Shown one piece after another: positions 18,437 to 27,069 of a stretch of 36,930 bases of DNA (positions within the stretch are counted from its first letter, which is position 1; each line of letters opens with the position of its first letter). Source of the stretch: Bacillota bacterium (GTDB lineage Bacteria > Bacillota > Clostridia > Lachnospirales > Anaerotignaceae). The stretch covers positions 1-36,930 of the forward strand of contig JAAVYN010000027.1 in the NCBI GenBank assembly GCA_022791155.1, in the 5' to 3' direction. The notes under the pieces were generated by a model. It had not been told where the DNA came from and did not search any database. It worked only from the letters and a program-made list of their open reading frames with translations. The translations under genes and the position numbers were made by a program.

Positions 18437-19264
18437 TCAGTCTCTGCCGTGGATAATATACTTGTTTGAAGCTTTGTGTTTCTTTCTTGTCTTATATCCA
18501 AGTGCTGGTTTGCCCCATGGAGTCATAGGTGAAGGACGTCCGATAGGCGCTCTTCCCTCGCCGCCGCCGTGAGGATGGTCGTTAGGGTTCATAACAGAGC
18601 CGCGGACTGTAGGTCTTATTCCCATGTGGCGTTTACGTCCAGCCTTACCAACTTTAACAAGTTCGTGATCAAGGTTTCCAACCTGGCCAATTGTGGCACG
18701 GCAATCAATTGGAAGAAGCCTCATTTCGCCTGAAGGAAGTTTAACTGTGGCATATTTTCCTTCTTTGGCCATAAGTTGAGCAACGTTTCCGGCGGAACGC
18801 ACAAGCTGGCCGCCTTTGCCCGGTTTCATTTCAATGTTGTGAATGCTTGCGCCAACAGGAATCAGGCGCATGGGGAGTGCGTTTCCTGTGCGCACTTCAG
18901 CCTGCTCACCGTTCATGATTGTGTCGCCAACGCTGAGTCCGGCTGGAGCCAATATATAGCTTTTAACGCCGTCAGCATAGCAGATGAGCGCAATGTTGGC
19001 TGTTCTGTTTGGATCATATTCAATGGCTGTAACCTTTGCCGGTATGTTGTCTTTGTTTCTCTTGAAGTCAATTATTCTATATTTAATCTTAGCGCCGCCG
19101 CCTCTGTGACGCACTGTAAGCTTGCCCTGATTATTTCTTCCTGAATTTTTCTTAATATGAACAACTAAGGATTTTTCAGGAGTTGATTTTGTGATTTCCT
19201 CAAATGTAGACACACTCATGTGTCTTCTGGAAGGTGTATAAGGCTTATATCTTTTAATGCCCAT
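18437..19264 (-). CDS. rplB: 50S ribosomal protein L2
   Basis: The 275-residue protein has the RNA-binding core, including [17 protein letters not shown] and LPIGLRLIPVG-like residues. The C-terminal [20 protein letters not shown] contains the conserved histidine close to the peptidyl-transferase centre. AAAGGAG upstream supports the ATG at 19264 ([11 protein letters not shown]). Confidence 0.98.
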   Translation of the reverse strand: MGIKRYKPYTPSRRHMSVSTFEEITKSTPEKSLVVHIKKNSGRNNQGKLTVRHRGGGAKIKYRIIDFKRNKDNIPAKVTAIEYDPNRTANIALICYADGVKSYILAPAGLSVGDTIMNGEQAEVRTGNALPMRLIPVGASIHNIEMKPGKGGQLVRSAGNVAQLMAKEGKYATVKLPSGEMRLLPIDCRATIGQVGNLDHELVKVGKAGRKRHMGIRPTVRGSVMNPNDHPHGGGEGRAPIGRPSPMTPWGKPALGYKTRKKHKASNKYIIHGRD

Positions 19265-19340
19265 CTTCTCCACTCCTTTCAATAACTGTCAATGGTTACA
19301 CGTTTCCGCGCGGTTCCTATGTGTGCAGCAAGACACGGTT

Positions 19341-19640
19341 TCACATGCCTTGGAAAATTTCAATGTCTTTGCTCTCTGCTGTAAGTTTGACAATGGCTTT
19401 CTTTTTGGCTGCTGTTTTGCCCCATATGTTGCCGCGTCTTTTAGGCTTTCCGGAATAGTTCATTGTGTTCACTGACGCAACTTTTGTGCCTTCAAACATC
19501 TTTTCAACAGCTTCTTTAATCTGTGTTTTAGTTGCCTTTGGATGAACAAAGAAAGTGTATTTTTTGTCTTCCAGAATGGCCATGCTGGCCTCTGTTATAA
19601 CAGGTTTGAGTATAATGTCGTAATATTTCAAGTCTGCCAT
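19341..19640 (-). CDS. rplW: 50S ribosomal protein L23
   Basis: The 99 residues begin with YYDIILKPVITEASMAILED and contain VHPKATKTQIKEAVEKMF and MNYSGKPKRRGNIWGKTAAKKKAIV. L23 is the docking site for trigger factor and SRP at the tunnel exit. Its start abuts the rplD stop. Confidence 0.98.
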   Translation of the reverse strand: MADLKYYDIILKPVITEASMAILEDKKYTFFVHPKATKTQIKEAVEKMFEGTKVASVNTMNYSGKPKRRGNIWGKTAAKKKAIVKLTAESKDIEIFQGM

Positions 19641-20260
19641 TATGCGTACACCTCCTCGATTTTCGCAACGGCATCTTTAGTTAAAACTAAAGTGTTGTAT
19701 TTCAGTAAATCGTAAACATTTATAGTGTTAACGGCCGCTGTTTTAACATGTGGAATGTTTCTTGCCGAAAGCATGGCGTTTTTGTTGCTTCCGTCCATAA
19801 CTATAAGCGCGTTCTGCACTTTTATGTTGTTAAGAACTTTAACCATTTCTTTTGTTTTGATCTCGGCCAGTGTAATGTCCTCAAGAACAATTATTTTTTC
19901 TTCCGCAACTTTTGTGGAAAGAGCGGATTTGAGAGCGAGTCTTTTGAATTTTTTGTTAAGCTTGAAAGAATAGTCTCTTGGCTTTGGAGCAAAAACAACG
20001 CCGCCGCCTGTCCATTGAGGAGAACGTGTTGAGCCTTGTCTTGCATGGCCTGTGCCTTTTTGTCTCCATGGTTTTCTTCCGCCGCCTCTGACTTCAGCGC
20101 GTGTTTTGGCGCTTTGAGTGCCCTGTCTCTGATTTGCAAGATATTGAACAACAGCCATGTGCATGGCGTGTTCACTAACTTCTATGCCAAAAATACCGTC
20201 GTTGAGGTCAATTGTGCCAACCTCAGCTCCGCTCATGTTGTATACTTTAACGTTTGCCAT
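19640..20260 (-). CDS. rplD: 50S ribosomal protein L4
   Basis: The 206-residue protein has [24 protein letters not shown] and [20 protein letters not shown], the extended loop that lines the exit tunnel. L4 represses the S10 operon in E. coli. Here its possible target would be the long leader upstream of rpsJ. Confidence 0.98.
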   Translation of the reverse strand: MANVKVYNMSGAEVGTIDLNDGIFGIEVSEHAMHMAVVQYLANQRQGTQSAKTRAEVRGGGRKPWRQKGTGHARQGSTRSPQWTGGGVVFAPKPRDYSFKLNKKFKRLALKSALSTKVAEEKIIVLEDITLAEIKTKEMVKVLNNIKVQNALIVMDGSNKNAMLSARNIPHVKTAAVNTINVYDLLKYNTLVLTKDAVAKIEEVYA

Positions 20261-20287
20261 GTGTAATCCTCCTTTCGTAAAGTTTTA

Positions 20288-20917
20288 TCAAGCCTTAACG
20301 CTGTCTTTTATAGTCAGCACTGCGTTTTTGGCGCCTGGAACAGCGCCTTTAACCAATATAAGGTTCTTTTCTGCATCAACGCTCACAACCTCAAGGTTCT
20401 GAACTGTCACAGAAACATTTCCCATGTGCCCAGGCATTTTTTTGCCTTTTTTAACACGGCCCGGTGTTGTGCCTGATGAAAGTGAGCCAAGGCCCCTGTG
20501 ATATTTGGAACCGTGAGCCATTGGGCCTCTGTGCTGGCCATGTCTTTTAATGGCGCCTTGATAACCTTTACCCTTTGACGTTCCGCTGACGTCAATTTTG
20601 TCGCCGGCGGCGAATATGTCGGCTTTAATTTCAGCGCCAACTTCATAGCTTTCGGCGTCTTCAAGCCTAAATTCCTTCAAAACTCTTTTGATTGACACCC
20701 CGGCTTTATCAAAATGTCCTTTTTCCGGCTTGTTGGAAAGCTTTTCTCTTTTTTCTCCAAATCCAAGCTGAAGGGCTGAATATCCGTCGTTTTCAACTGT
20801 TTTTTTCTGAACCACAACACAGGGCCCTGCTTCAAGAACCGTGACAGGAACAAGATTGCCTGTTTCCGAAAAAACCTGTGTCATGCCAATTTTTTTAGCT
20901 ATAATAGCTTTTTTCAT
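20288..20917 (-). CDS. rplC: 50S ribosomal protein L3
   Basis: The 209-residue protein begins [20 protein letters not shown] and has [17 protein letters not shown] and the loop [20 protein letters not shown], which approaches the peptidyl-transferase centre. GGAGGTGG supports the ATG at 20917, seventeen codons inside the longest frame. The 133-bp gap to rpsJ is unusually long and structured. Confidence 0.98.
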   Translation of the reverse strand: MKKAIIAKKIGMTQVFSETGNLVPVTVLEAGPCVVVQKKTVENDGYSALQLGFGEKREKLSNKPEKGHFDKAGVSIKRVLKEFRLEDAESYEVGAEIKADIFAAGDKIDVSGTSKGKGYQGAIKRHGQHRGPMAHGSKYHRGLGSLSSGTTPGRVKKGKKMPGHMGNVSVTVQNLEVVSVDAEKNLILVKGAVPGAKNAVLTIKDSVKA

Positions 20918-20948
20918 GCTTAGTTCCACCTCCTGATTTTCTACAGCG

Positions 20949-20970
20949 GATTGCCAAACATATGGCAATC
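20949..20970 (-). promoter_or_regulatory. Hairpin in the rpsJ-rplC gap
   Basis: An 8-bp perfect stem, GATTGCCA/TGGCAATC (20949-20956 with 20963-20970), with a 6-nt loop lies 30 bases before rplC. Two further stems lie in the same gap: TATAAG/CTTATA at about 20982-21008 and GCCGC/GCGG at about 21033-21047. This is unusual spacing inside the S10 operon. Confidence 0.45.
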
Positions 20971-21050
20971 ATAATAGTTTAATATAAGCACTTGCGTTTG
21001 TTACTTATATAAACTGCGTTTTGGGCCGTTCCGCCTTTGCGGCGCCCGCC

Positions 21051-21365
21051 TTACTGCATAATTTTTAATGTGATGTCAACTCCTGCCGGAAGATCAAGCC
21101 TTGTGATGGCGTCAACCGTTTTCGGCGTAGGCATTAAAATATCAATCAGTCTTTTGTGAGTTCTCATTTCGAACTGTTCTCTGGAGTCTTTGTATTTGTG
21201 AACGGCTCTGATGATTGTAACAACTTCCTTTTTGGTTGGAAGTGGGATTGGGCCGCTGATCTGGGCTCCTGTTTTCTTTGCTGTTTCAATGAGCTGTGCT
21301 GCGCTCTGATCGATCAGTTTGTGATCGTATGCCTTAAGACTGATTCTGATTTTTTGGGTTGCCAT
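21051..21365 (-). CDS. rpsJ: 30S ribosomal protein S10
   Basis: The 104-residue protein reads [20 protein letters not shown] and contains [33 protein letters not shown] and [11 protein letters not shown]10 is also NusE in antitermination complexes. The open frame runs 31 codons further upstream, but only the ATG at 21365 starts the family protein. The AAGGAGGGG site is about 13 bases away, wider than usual. First gene of the S10 operon. Confidence 0.98.
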   Translation of the reverse strand: MATQKIRISLKAYDHKLIDQSAAQLIETAKKTGAQISGPIPLPTKKEVVTIIRAVHKYKDSREQFEMRTHKRLIDILMPTPKTVDAITRLDLPAGVDITLKIMQ

Positions 21366-21420
21366 AATAAAAAAGTCCCCTCCTTTTCGTACTTTTGTTT
21401 CAGCACGACAAGTGGCGACT

Positions 21421-21463
21421 GCACACACATCCGTGTGTATCCTTGTTTTCAAAGACACACAAG
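21421..21463 (-). promoter_or_regulatory. Mutually exclusive hairpins in the rpsJ leader
   Basis: Three segments occur in minus-strand order: CTTGTGTGTC (21463-21454), ATACACAC (21440-21433) and ATGTGTGTGC (21430-21421). The middle one can pair with either neighbour, giving a long-loop stem or a tight stem with a GGAT loop. This is the layout of an RNA switch. The function is inferred. Confidence 0.45.
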
Positions 21464-21606
21464 AACTACTTTGATGTAATTCTTTTATTGACGTATTTAG
21501 TACAGTGACCTTGTCGCCCGGTTTCTTGAACTGGACATCGCTCCGCGGAAAACTCTCAGCTTGTGAGACAACCTCCGTTTCATTGCTCTATGTCACAACA
21601 GAAATC

Positions 21607-21635
21607 ATTATACAATAAGTCAACAAATTTATCAA
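21607..21635 (-). promoter_or_regulatory. Promoter of the S10-spc-alpha superoperon
   Basis: TTGATA (21635-21630) and TATAAT (21612-21607) are 17 bp apart. Transcription would begin near 21600, leaving a leader of about 235 nt before rpsJ. The leader is structured and relatively GC-rich. The stretch 21636-21814 upstream is AT-rich with no gene seen. Confidence 0.8.
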
Positions 21636-21814
21636 GTAATTTTTTTCATAAAATCCAATAATTTTTCTTAAAAAACCAACTAAAATTTAGTGTAACACAG
21701 CTGTTTTTTTATACAAAATCACATTTCAATGTAAATATAACCATTTTTAAGCAATTTATACGCAAAATATATATTGTGTCTTTTGTTAACATTGCCATTT
21801 GACGGTTCAAAAAG

Positions 21815-21843
21815 CATGAAAACAGCGGCAAATTTTCTGCCGC
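21815..21843 (-). terminator. Terminator of the deoC-aldo/keto reductase operon
   Basis: GCGGCA/TGCCGC (21825-21830 with 21838-21843) forms a 6-bp stem with a 7-nt loop on the minus strand, followed by TGTTTTC and a later T5. It begins 17 bases past the second reductase stop. Confidence 0.7.
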
Positions 21844-21859
21844 CATTTTCATTCAGCTT

Positions 21860-22999
21860 TCAAAAAGCCCATTCTTTTGATATTCTTCTTAAAATCATGG
21901 GTATGTTCAGCCCCTGTGGGCACATTTCAATGCATCGGCCACAATTCACACAAAGGGTTGACCTTCTGTTGTCAAACATGCTTCTGTTGAAAAACTTTTT
22001 TGTTTCATCAATGCTTCCATACATATGCCCAATGTTATAGCAGTCCATATTTGCCGGAATGTCAACTCCTTTGGGACATGGCATGCAATAGTTGCAGCCT
22101 GTGCATGGTATCTTTATTTTTCTTCTCAGTTCTTTTTTAACTTCTTTATAGATTGAAAGCTCATGCCAATCCAAACTTTCGGGCAAATATTTCTCGGCAG
22201 TGTCAACATTTTCGTCAACCTGATGAAGCTCATTCATGCCGCTCAACACGCATGATATTTCAGGCATGTTCAAAAGGAATGATAGCCCCCTTTCAGCAAG
22301 TGTTGTCATCATGTGGCTTTTGTCCCATATTTCTTGAACGCTTTTGGGCGGTTTTTTAACAAGCTGTCCACCTTTAAGCGGTTCCATGGCCAAAACGCCC
22401 ATTCCCTTTTCGGCGGCAAGCTTCATTCCTCTTTCGCCCGCCTGACAGTTCATGTCCATATAATTCAGCTGAAGGAGACAAAATTCCCACGGATATGAAT
22501 TCACAATTTCTTCAAAAGTTTCATACTTATCATGGAACGAAAAACCTATGTGTTTTATCTTCCCCATTTCCTTCAGTCTTTCAAGAAGCTTTAGAACGCC
22601 AATTTTTTTTGCCTTTTCCCACGAATTTTTGTTGAGGGAATGCAGAAAATATAAGTCAAAATATCCGCAATCAACCTTTCTGAGCTGTTTATGAAAAAAA
22701 TATTCGCATTGTTCATATGTATCGCCGCACAGCCACAGCGGCAGCTTGTCGCCAACATAAACCTTTTTGCGATAGCCTCCCTCAAGCGCCTTTTTAATGA
22801 CAAGCTCGGCATTTCCGCCATGATAGTTAAATGCTGTGTCTATATAGTTGACGCCTCTGTCTATGGCGCGTCGTATGACAGAAATTGCCTTTTCTGTGTC
22901 AATCTGTTCAACGTTGTCACCCACTATAGGAAGGCGCACAGTCCCCATTCCAAGAGCTGAAATTTCAATGCCTGTGTTCCCCAATTTTCTATATTGCAC
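21860..22999 (-). CDS. Aldo/keto reductase with C-terminal 4Fe-4S domain (copy 2)
   Basis: The 379-residue protein has an N-terminal TIM barrel with the catalytic tetrad: Asp and Tyr in YIDTAFNYHGG, Lys in VYVGDKL and His in YFLHSL. The C-terminus carries two cysteine clusters, CTGCNYCMPCPKGVDIP and CVNCGRCIEMCPQGLNIP, each able to ligate a 4Fe-4S cluster. NAD(P)H-linked reduction of a carbonyl with electron relay through the clusters is the family expectation; the substrate is unknown. The GTG at 22999 is 7 bases after AAGGAG; a TTG one codon earlier is possible. It is a close paralogue of the upstream gene. Confidence 0.92.
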   Translation of the reverse strand: MQYRKLGNTGIEISALGMGTVRLPIVGDNVEQIDTEKAISVIRRAIDRGVNYIDTAFNYHGGNAELVIKKALEGGYRKKVYVGDKLPLWLCGDTYEQCEYFFHKQLRKVDCGYFDLYFLHSLNKNSWEKAKKIGVLKLLERLKEMGKIKHIGFSFHDKYETFEEIVNSYPWEFCLLQLNYMDMNCQAGERGMKLAAEKGMGVLAMEPLKGGQLVKKPPKSVQEIWDKSHMMTTLAERGLSFLLNMPEISCVLSGMNELHQVDENVDTAEKYLPESLDWHELSIYKEVKKELRRKIKIPCTGCNYCMPCPKGVDIPANMDCYNIGHMYGSIDETKKFFNRSMFDNRRSTLCVNCGRCIEMCPQGLNIPMILRRISKEWAF

Positions 23000-23050
23000 C
23001 AAACCGCTCCTTCTCTAAAAACTTTGCAAGTCAATTGATGCCGCCGTTCC

Positions 23051-24184
23051 CTATGCCCACTCATCGGCAATCTTTTTCATAACGGAAGGTATGTCGATGT
23101 GCTGCGGACATTTTTCAAGGCACGCGCCACATGCAACACAGTTTGTTGAACGTTTTTTGTCAAAAAACGGCCTGTTGTAAAAGTTTTTTGCATGAGCAAT
23201 TGAGTCATACATATATCCCATGTTGTAATAATCGATGTTGGCCGGAATGTCAACTCCAAACGGACATGGATTGCAATATTGGCATCTTGTGCAAGGGATT
23301 TGAATGAGCTGCAAAAACTCTTCCTTTGCTCTTTTATATAAAGAGAGTTCTTTTTCGTTTTTGTGGCCAATGCCATATTGCGCTGTGGCAATGTTGTCAT
23401 CAACCTGTTCAATTTCATTCATGCCGCTCAAAACACAGCTTATCTCCGGCCTGTTAAGCAAATATGAAATTCCGCGCCCCGCTTCTGTCATATTGAAAGA
23501 GCTTTCAGCCCAAATTTTTTTGACACTTTGAGGCGCCGGCTTGGCAAGCTGTCCGCCTTTAAGCGGCTCCATTGCAAAAAGACCAATCCCCTTTTCGGCC
23601 GCAAGCTTCATTCCTCTTTCCCCCGCCTGATAATCCATGTCCATATAGTTCAGCTGCAAAAGGCAATATTCCCATGGATAGTAATTTATAACTTCTTCAA
23701 AGAGCTCAAACTTGTCATGGAACGAAAAACCAATGTGTTTGATTCTTCCTTCAGTTAAAAGCTTGTCAAAGAGCTTGAACACATTCAGTTTTTTTGATTT
23801 TTCCCAAAAATTTCCATCAAGTGAATGCAAAAAATATAGATCAAAATATTCGCTTCCTGTTCTTTCAAGCTGGCCATAGAAAAACTTTTCGCATTCTTCA
23901 TATGTTTCACAGCACCATATGGACAATTTGTCGCCAAGATAGACTTTTTCTCTGTAGCCATCACTCAATATTTCTTTCACAGCTTTTTCAGATGTTCCGT
24001 TCAAATGATATGGATAGGCTGTGTCAACATAGTTCACGCCATTGTCTATGGCATGGCGCACAACATTTTTGGCCTTTTCAATGTCAATGTTGTTGAAAAC
24101 TCCATTCACTGTTGGAAGGCGCATTGTTCCAAAGCCAATTGGAGAAATTTCAATGCCTGTTTTTCCAAGTTTTCTATACTCCAT
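23051..24184 (-). CDS. Aldo/keto reductase with C-terminal 4Fe-4S domain (copy 1)
   Basis: The 377-residue protein has the same architecture as its neighbour. The barrel carries YVDTAYPYHLNG (Asp, Tyr), VYLGDKL (Lys) and YFLHSL (His). Two ferredoxin-like clusters follow, CTRCQYCNPCPFGVDIP and CVACGACLEKCPQHIDIP. Long stretches such as LQLNYMDMDYQAGERGMKLA are nearly identical between copies, so they are a tandem duplication that has diverged. The ATG at 24184 is 4 bp after the deoC stop, with AAAAGGAG inside the deoC end. It is co-transcribed with deoC, but the metabolic link to deoxyribose phosphate is not evident. Confidence 0.92.
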   Translation of the reverse strand: MEYRKLGKTGIEISPIGFGTMRLPTVNGVFNNIDIEKAKNVVRHAIDNGVNYVDTAYPYHLNGTSEKAVKEILSDGYREKVYLGDKLSIWCCETYEECEKFFYGQLERTGSEYFDLYFLHSLDGNFWEKSKKLNVFKLFDKLLTEGRIKHIGFSFHDKFELFEEVINYYPWEYCLLQLNYMDMDYQAGERGMKLAAEKGIGLFAMEPLKGGQLAKPAPQSVKKIWAESSFNMTEAGRGISYLLNRPEISCVLSGMNEIEQVDDNIATAQYGIGHKNEKELSLYKRAKEEFLQLIQIPCTRCQYCNPCPFGVDIPANIDYYNMGYMYDSIAHAKNFYNRPFFDKKRSTNCVACGACLEKCPQHIDIPSVMKKIADEWA

Positions 24185-24188
24185 AAAC

Positions 24189-24845
24189 TCACTCCTTTTC
24201 AAGTTCTTTCACTATGTTAACTCCCGAGCTTGTTCCAATTCTGTCTGCTCCTGCTTCAATCATTTCAATTGCCGTTTTGGCGTCTCTTATTCCTCCCGCC
24301 GCCTTTATTTTGGCATTGTTTCCCAAAGCCTTTCTCATAAGCCTGACGTCTTCAGCTGTGGCGCCGCCTGTTGAAAAGCCGGTTGATGTTTTGACAAAAT
24401 CGGCTCCCGCCGCCACACAAGCCTCACATGCCAGTTTCTTTTCGGCATCTGTCAGCAAACAGCATTCAATTATGACTTTGAGCACAGCTGTTTTGGCACA
24501 TTTTTTGACTGTCGCTATCTCGTTGCGTACAAATTCAATGTCGCCATCTTTCAAGCGGCCTATGTTCATAACAAAGTCTATCTCACTTGCCCCGTTGGCA
24601 ACGGCCAAACTTGTTTCATGCGCCTTTGCCTCTGTCATTCCTGCTCCCAAAGGGAAGCCAACAACAGAAGAAATTTCAACGCCGCTGTTTTCAAGTTCAT
24701 TTTTCGCCAATTCAACCCAGCATGGATTGATGCACACACTTTTGAAGCCATATTCCTTGGCCTCACGGCAAAGAGCTATTATGTCATCCTTTTTTGCATA
24801 TTGTTTCAAATTTGTGTGATCTATATATTTTGCTATATCTTTCAA
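24189..24845 (-). CDS. deoC: Deoxyribose-phosphate aldolase
   Basis: The 218-residue TIM-barrel aldolase splits 2-deoxyribose-5-phosphate into glyceraldehyde-3-phosphate and acetaldehyde. The Schiff-base lysine is in ADFVKTSTGF and the second active-site lysine is in AKIKAAGGIRD. IDHTNLK opens the protein and GADRIGTSSG binds phosphate. The frame opens with a GTG at 24854, but it abuts the GGGGG site, whereas the TTG at 24845 is well spaced, so I prefer the latter. It is placed between rplL and rpsJ, where rpoB/rpoC would normally be. Confidence 0.95.
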   Translation of the reverse strand: MKDIAKYIDHTNLKQYAKKDDIIALCREAKEYGFKSVCINPCWVELAKNELENSGVEISSVVGFPLGAGMTEAKAHETSLAVANGASEIDFVMNIGRLKDGDIEFVRNEIATVKKCAKTAVLKVIIECCLLTDAEKKLACEACVAAGADFVKTSTGFSTGGATAEDVRLMRKALGNNAKIKAAGGIRDAKTAIEMIEAGADRIGTSSGVNIVKELEKE

Positions 24846-24866
24846 CAGCTGCACCCCCTTTTTTTA

Positions 24867-24894
24867 ATTATACTACAAATTGAAGTTCCGTCAA
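24867..24894 (-). promoter_or_regulatory. Promoter of deoC and the two reductases
   Basis: TTGACG (24894-24889) and TATAAT (24872-24867) are 16 bp apart, giving a short leader of about 20 nt. The promoter lies after the rplL terminator, so this group is an independent operon inside the ribosomal region. No operator is evident. Confidence 0.8.
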
Positions 24895-24924
24895 TTAAAA
24901 CACAATTGGCCACTTGTCAGTTTT

Positions 24925-24981
24925 TAAAAAATATAAAACAGCCCTCAATCAGCAAACAAAACTGTGAATGGCTGTTTTATA
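24925..24981 (-). terminator. Terminator after rplL
   Basis: A perfect 12-bp stem, TATAAAACAGCC/GGCTGTTTTATA (24932-24943 with 24970-24981), with a 26-nt loop is followed on the minus strand by TTTTTT. It ends the rplJ-rplL transcript. Smaller hairpins (CCGCT/AGCGG and CAGTG/CACTG) lie between it and the rplL stop. Confidence 0.85.
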
Positions 24982-25047
24982 AATCAAAAATCGCTGTTCA
25001 CCGCTCCACATTTCAGCGGGAACCAGTGCAAAACACTGTGTAATAAA

Positions 25048-25422
25048 TTATTTCAATGTTACAGAAGCGCCAACTTCCTCAAGCTTAGCTTTGATGGCTT
25101 CAGCATCTTCTTTGGAAGCGCCTTCTTTGATCACTTTTGGAGCGCCGTCAACAGCCTCTTTGGCTTCTTTAAGTCCAAGACCTGTGATTTCTCTAACAAC
25201 TTTGATAACTTTGATCTTTTCTGATCCAGCAGCTGTAAGTTCAACGTCAAATTCTGTTTTTTCTTCAGCGGCTTCAGCAGCTCCACCTGCAGCAACAACA
25301 GCAACGCCAGCGGCAGCTGACACACCAAATTCTTCCTCTGCTGCTTTAACCAGGTCATTAAGTTCGATAACTGTGAGCTCTTTCACAGCTGCAATGATTT
25401 CTTCAATTGATAATTTTGCCAT
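25048..25422 (-). CDS. rplL: 50S ribosomal protein L7/L12
   Basis: The 124-residue acidic protein has the N-terminal dimerisation helix region, an Ala-rich hinge, and the C-terminal factor-binding domain with [20 protein letters not shown] and [18 protein letters not shown]. Several dimers on L10 form the stalk that recruits GTPase factors. A 162-bp gap to rplJ carries an 8-bp AATTTGTT/AACAAATT hairpin (25524-25541). A strong terminator follows, and rpoB does not. Confidence 0.98.
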   Translation of the reverse strand: MAKLSIEEIIAAVKELTVIELNDLVKAAEEEFGVSAAAGVAVVAAGGAAEAAEEKTEFDVELTAAGSEKIKVIKVVREITGLGLKEAKEAVDGAPKVIKEGASKEDAEAIKAKLEEVGASVTLK

Positions 25423-25584
25423 TATTAAGCACCTCCGGTTTATTTCAATTCAACATTAAGTATATTGTGATGTTCCATGTTCAGCGAAATGAGTGTTTTT
25501 CACGGCTTCCGCTGTCAGGCATGAATTTGTTTCAACAAATTACAATTCAAACTGTTTTGCAATGCAAAGCGTGCCAAAAACTCA

Positions 25585-26079
25585 TCATTCTGCGGCCGCG
25601 TCTTTTTCTGCAATCTGTTTGATAACGCGGGCAAATGAAGACATAGGAGATTTGAAGCTTCCAAGAAGTTTTGAAAGAAGAACTTCTCTTGAAGGGATTC
25701 CAGCAACGGCTTTCATGCCCTCAGCGTCATAAACAACTCCTTCAATTATACCAGCTTTGAACTCGATGTTTTTGTTGTCTTTGGCCACTGTGTTAAGTAT
25801 GCCGGCTGCTGTTGTTGCATCGGCATAGCTGAAAGCAAAAGCGCTTGGGCCTTCAAGATATTTGGCAATGCCCTCAAAATCTGTGTCTTTAACAGCCAGT
25901 GTAACCATTGTGTTTTTATATACTTTGTAATCAACGCCGGCTTCTCTCAGTTTTTTTCTAAGCTTTGTGTCCTCCTCAACAGTGAGACCTCTTGAGTCAA
26001 CAACAACCACTGAAGCAGCTCTTGAAAGCTTTTCCTTAATTTCATTGACAACAACTTGTTTTTGTTCAATCTTTGGCAT
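25585..26079 (-). CDS. rplJ: 50S ribosomal protein L10
   Basis: The 164-residue protein has the N-terminal [37 protein letters not shown] and the C-terminal helix that binds L7/L12 dimers. It forms the base of the stalk. GAGGAGGTG precedes the ATG. Expression is governed by the L10 leader directly upstream. Confidence 0.98.
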   Translation of the reverse strand: MPKIEQKQVVVNEIKEKLSRAASVVVVDSRGLTVEEDTKLRKKLREAGVDYKVYKNTMVTLAVKDTDFEGIAKYLEGPSAFAFSYADATTAAGILNTVAKDNKNIEFKAGIIEGVVYDAEGMKAVAGIPSREVLLSKLLGSFKSPMSSFARVIKQIAEKDAAAE

Positions 26080-26102
26080 TTTTACACCTCCTCGTAATAC
26101 AT

Positions 26103-26222
26103 ATAAAAACCTTCATGCCGCAAGACATGAAGGTTTAAATTCTGCTTTAAGCGAACCTCGGCAGGCAAGATAACTTTTATGCCACATGGCACCTGCTGTC
26201 TTTGGCAATGTTTTTTATTAAC
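26103..26222 (-). ncRNA. L10 leader with attenuator
   Basis: The segment between the rplJ promoter and rplJ contains AGCAGGTGCC, GGCATAA and CTGCCGAGGTT in the order known for the Firmicutes L10 leader, the L10(L12)4 binding site. It ends in a terminator, AACCTTCATG/CATGAAGGTT (26108-26117 with 26126-26135) plus TTTTT. The GAGGTT at 26159-26154 can pair with the first terminator arm as antiterminator. Recognised from motif layout, not by a covariance model. Confidence 0.85.
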
Positions 26223-26228
26223 TTGTAT

Positions 26229-26257
26229 ATATTAACATAGTGAATAAATATTGTCAA
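26229..26257 (-). promoter_or_regulatory. Promoter of rplJ-rplL
   Basis: TTGACA (26257-26252) and an extended -10 (TGT-TAATAT, hexamer 26234-26229) are 17 bp apart, starting a leader of about 140 nt. Confidence 0.75.
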
Positions 26258-26298
26258 CACAATATATTTCGTTTTCACAAAAACAATGCCAAAACCAA

Positions 26299-26994
26299 TC
26301 ACTCTGTAACTTTTGCTGTGTTGATTTTGATGCCTGGGCCCATTGTTGTTGCAATCACAATGCTTTTAAGATATTGCCCTTTTGCGGCCTGAGGTTTTGC
26401 CTTTATAATCGCACTCATGAGAGTTTGGAAGTTTTCCGACAATTTATCCGAACCAAAAGATACCTTGCCGATTGGAACATGAATGATGTTTGTTTTGTCA
26501 AGACGATACTCAATTTTACCGGCTTTAATGTCGTTAACAGCTTTTGTGACATCCATTGTGACAGTTCCGGCTTTTGGGTTTGGCATCAAGCCTTTTGGGC
26601 CAAGAACACGGCCAAGACGGCCAACAACGCCCATCATGTCAGGAGTTGCCACAACAACGTCAAAACCAAACCAGTTTTCGTTTTGGATTTTAGGGATCAA
26701 GTCTTCAGCGCCAACAAAGTCGGCTCCAGCGGCAAGCGCCTCATCAGCCTTGTCGCCCTTTGCAAAAACAAGAACACGAACAGTTTTGCCCGTTCCATGA
26801 GGAAGCACAACGGCGCCACGCACCTGTTGATCGGCATGTCTGCTGTCAACGCCAAGACGTATGTGTGCTTCAACGGTTTCGTCAAATTTTGCAACAGAAG
26901 TTTTTTGAACAAGATCGATAGCATCTGCTGAATCATATGCTACAGCGGAATCTATAAGTTTAACTTTTTCTAAATATTTTTTTCCTCTTTTCAC
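26299..26994 (-). CDS. rplA: 50S ribosomal protein L1
   Basis: The 231-residue protein begins with [14 protein letters not shown]. It has [19 protein letters not shown] and the signature [15 protein letters not shown]1 moves with the E-site tRNA and represses its own operon by binding an mRNA mimic of its 23S site. The GTG at 26994 is 7 bases after GGAGGT; the longer frame upstream runs through the putative L1-binding hairpin and is not used. Confidence 0.97.
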   Translation of the reverse strand: MKRGKKYLEKVKLIDSAVAYDSADAIDLVQKTSVAKFDETVEAHIRLGVDSRHADQQVRGAVVLPHGTGKTVRVLVFAKGDKADEALAAGADFVGAEDLIPKIQNENWFGFDVVVATPDMMGVVGRLGRVLGPKGLMPNPKAGTVTMDVTKAVNDIKAGKIEYRLDKTNIIHVPIGKVSFGSDKLSENFQTLMSAIIKAKPQAAKGQYLKSIVIATTMGPGIKINTAKVTE

Positions 26995-27011
26995 TTTCGT
27001 GACCTCCTTAT

Positions 27012-27042
27012 GTGGTAATATCGGGAGAATAATCCCTCCCAC
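27012..27042 (-). promoter_or_regulatory. Putative L1-binding site before rplA
   Basis: On the minus strand GTGG and CCAC close an asymmetric internal loop (GA opposite GATATTA) around a GGGA/TCCC stem. This two-helix layout resembles the L1 site of 23S rRNA. An almost identical element lies before rplK. The GGAGGT of rplA follows 7 bases later. Confidence 0.7.
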
Positions 27043-27069
27043 CAATGGGCCGGCTCAAGAGCCGCCACA

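Noticed and set aside
21860-24184. Reductase pair as an assembly duplication
   Set aside because: The two copies differ throughout in sequence and length, so they are real diverged paralogues.
26251-26931. 226-codon plus-strand ORF opposite rplA
   Set aside because: It lies antisense to rplA and its promoter region. Its composition is shadow-like and it has no ribosome-binding site.
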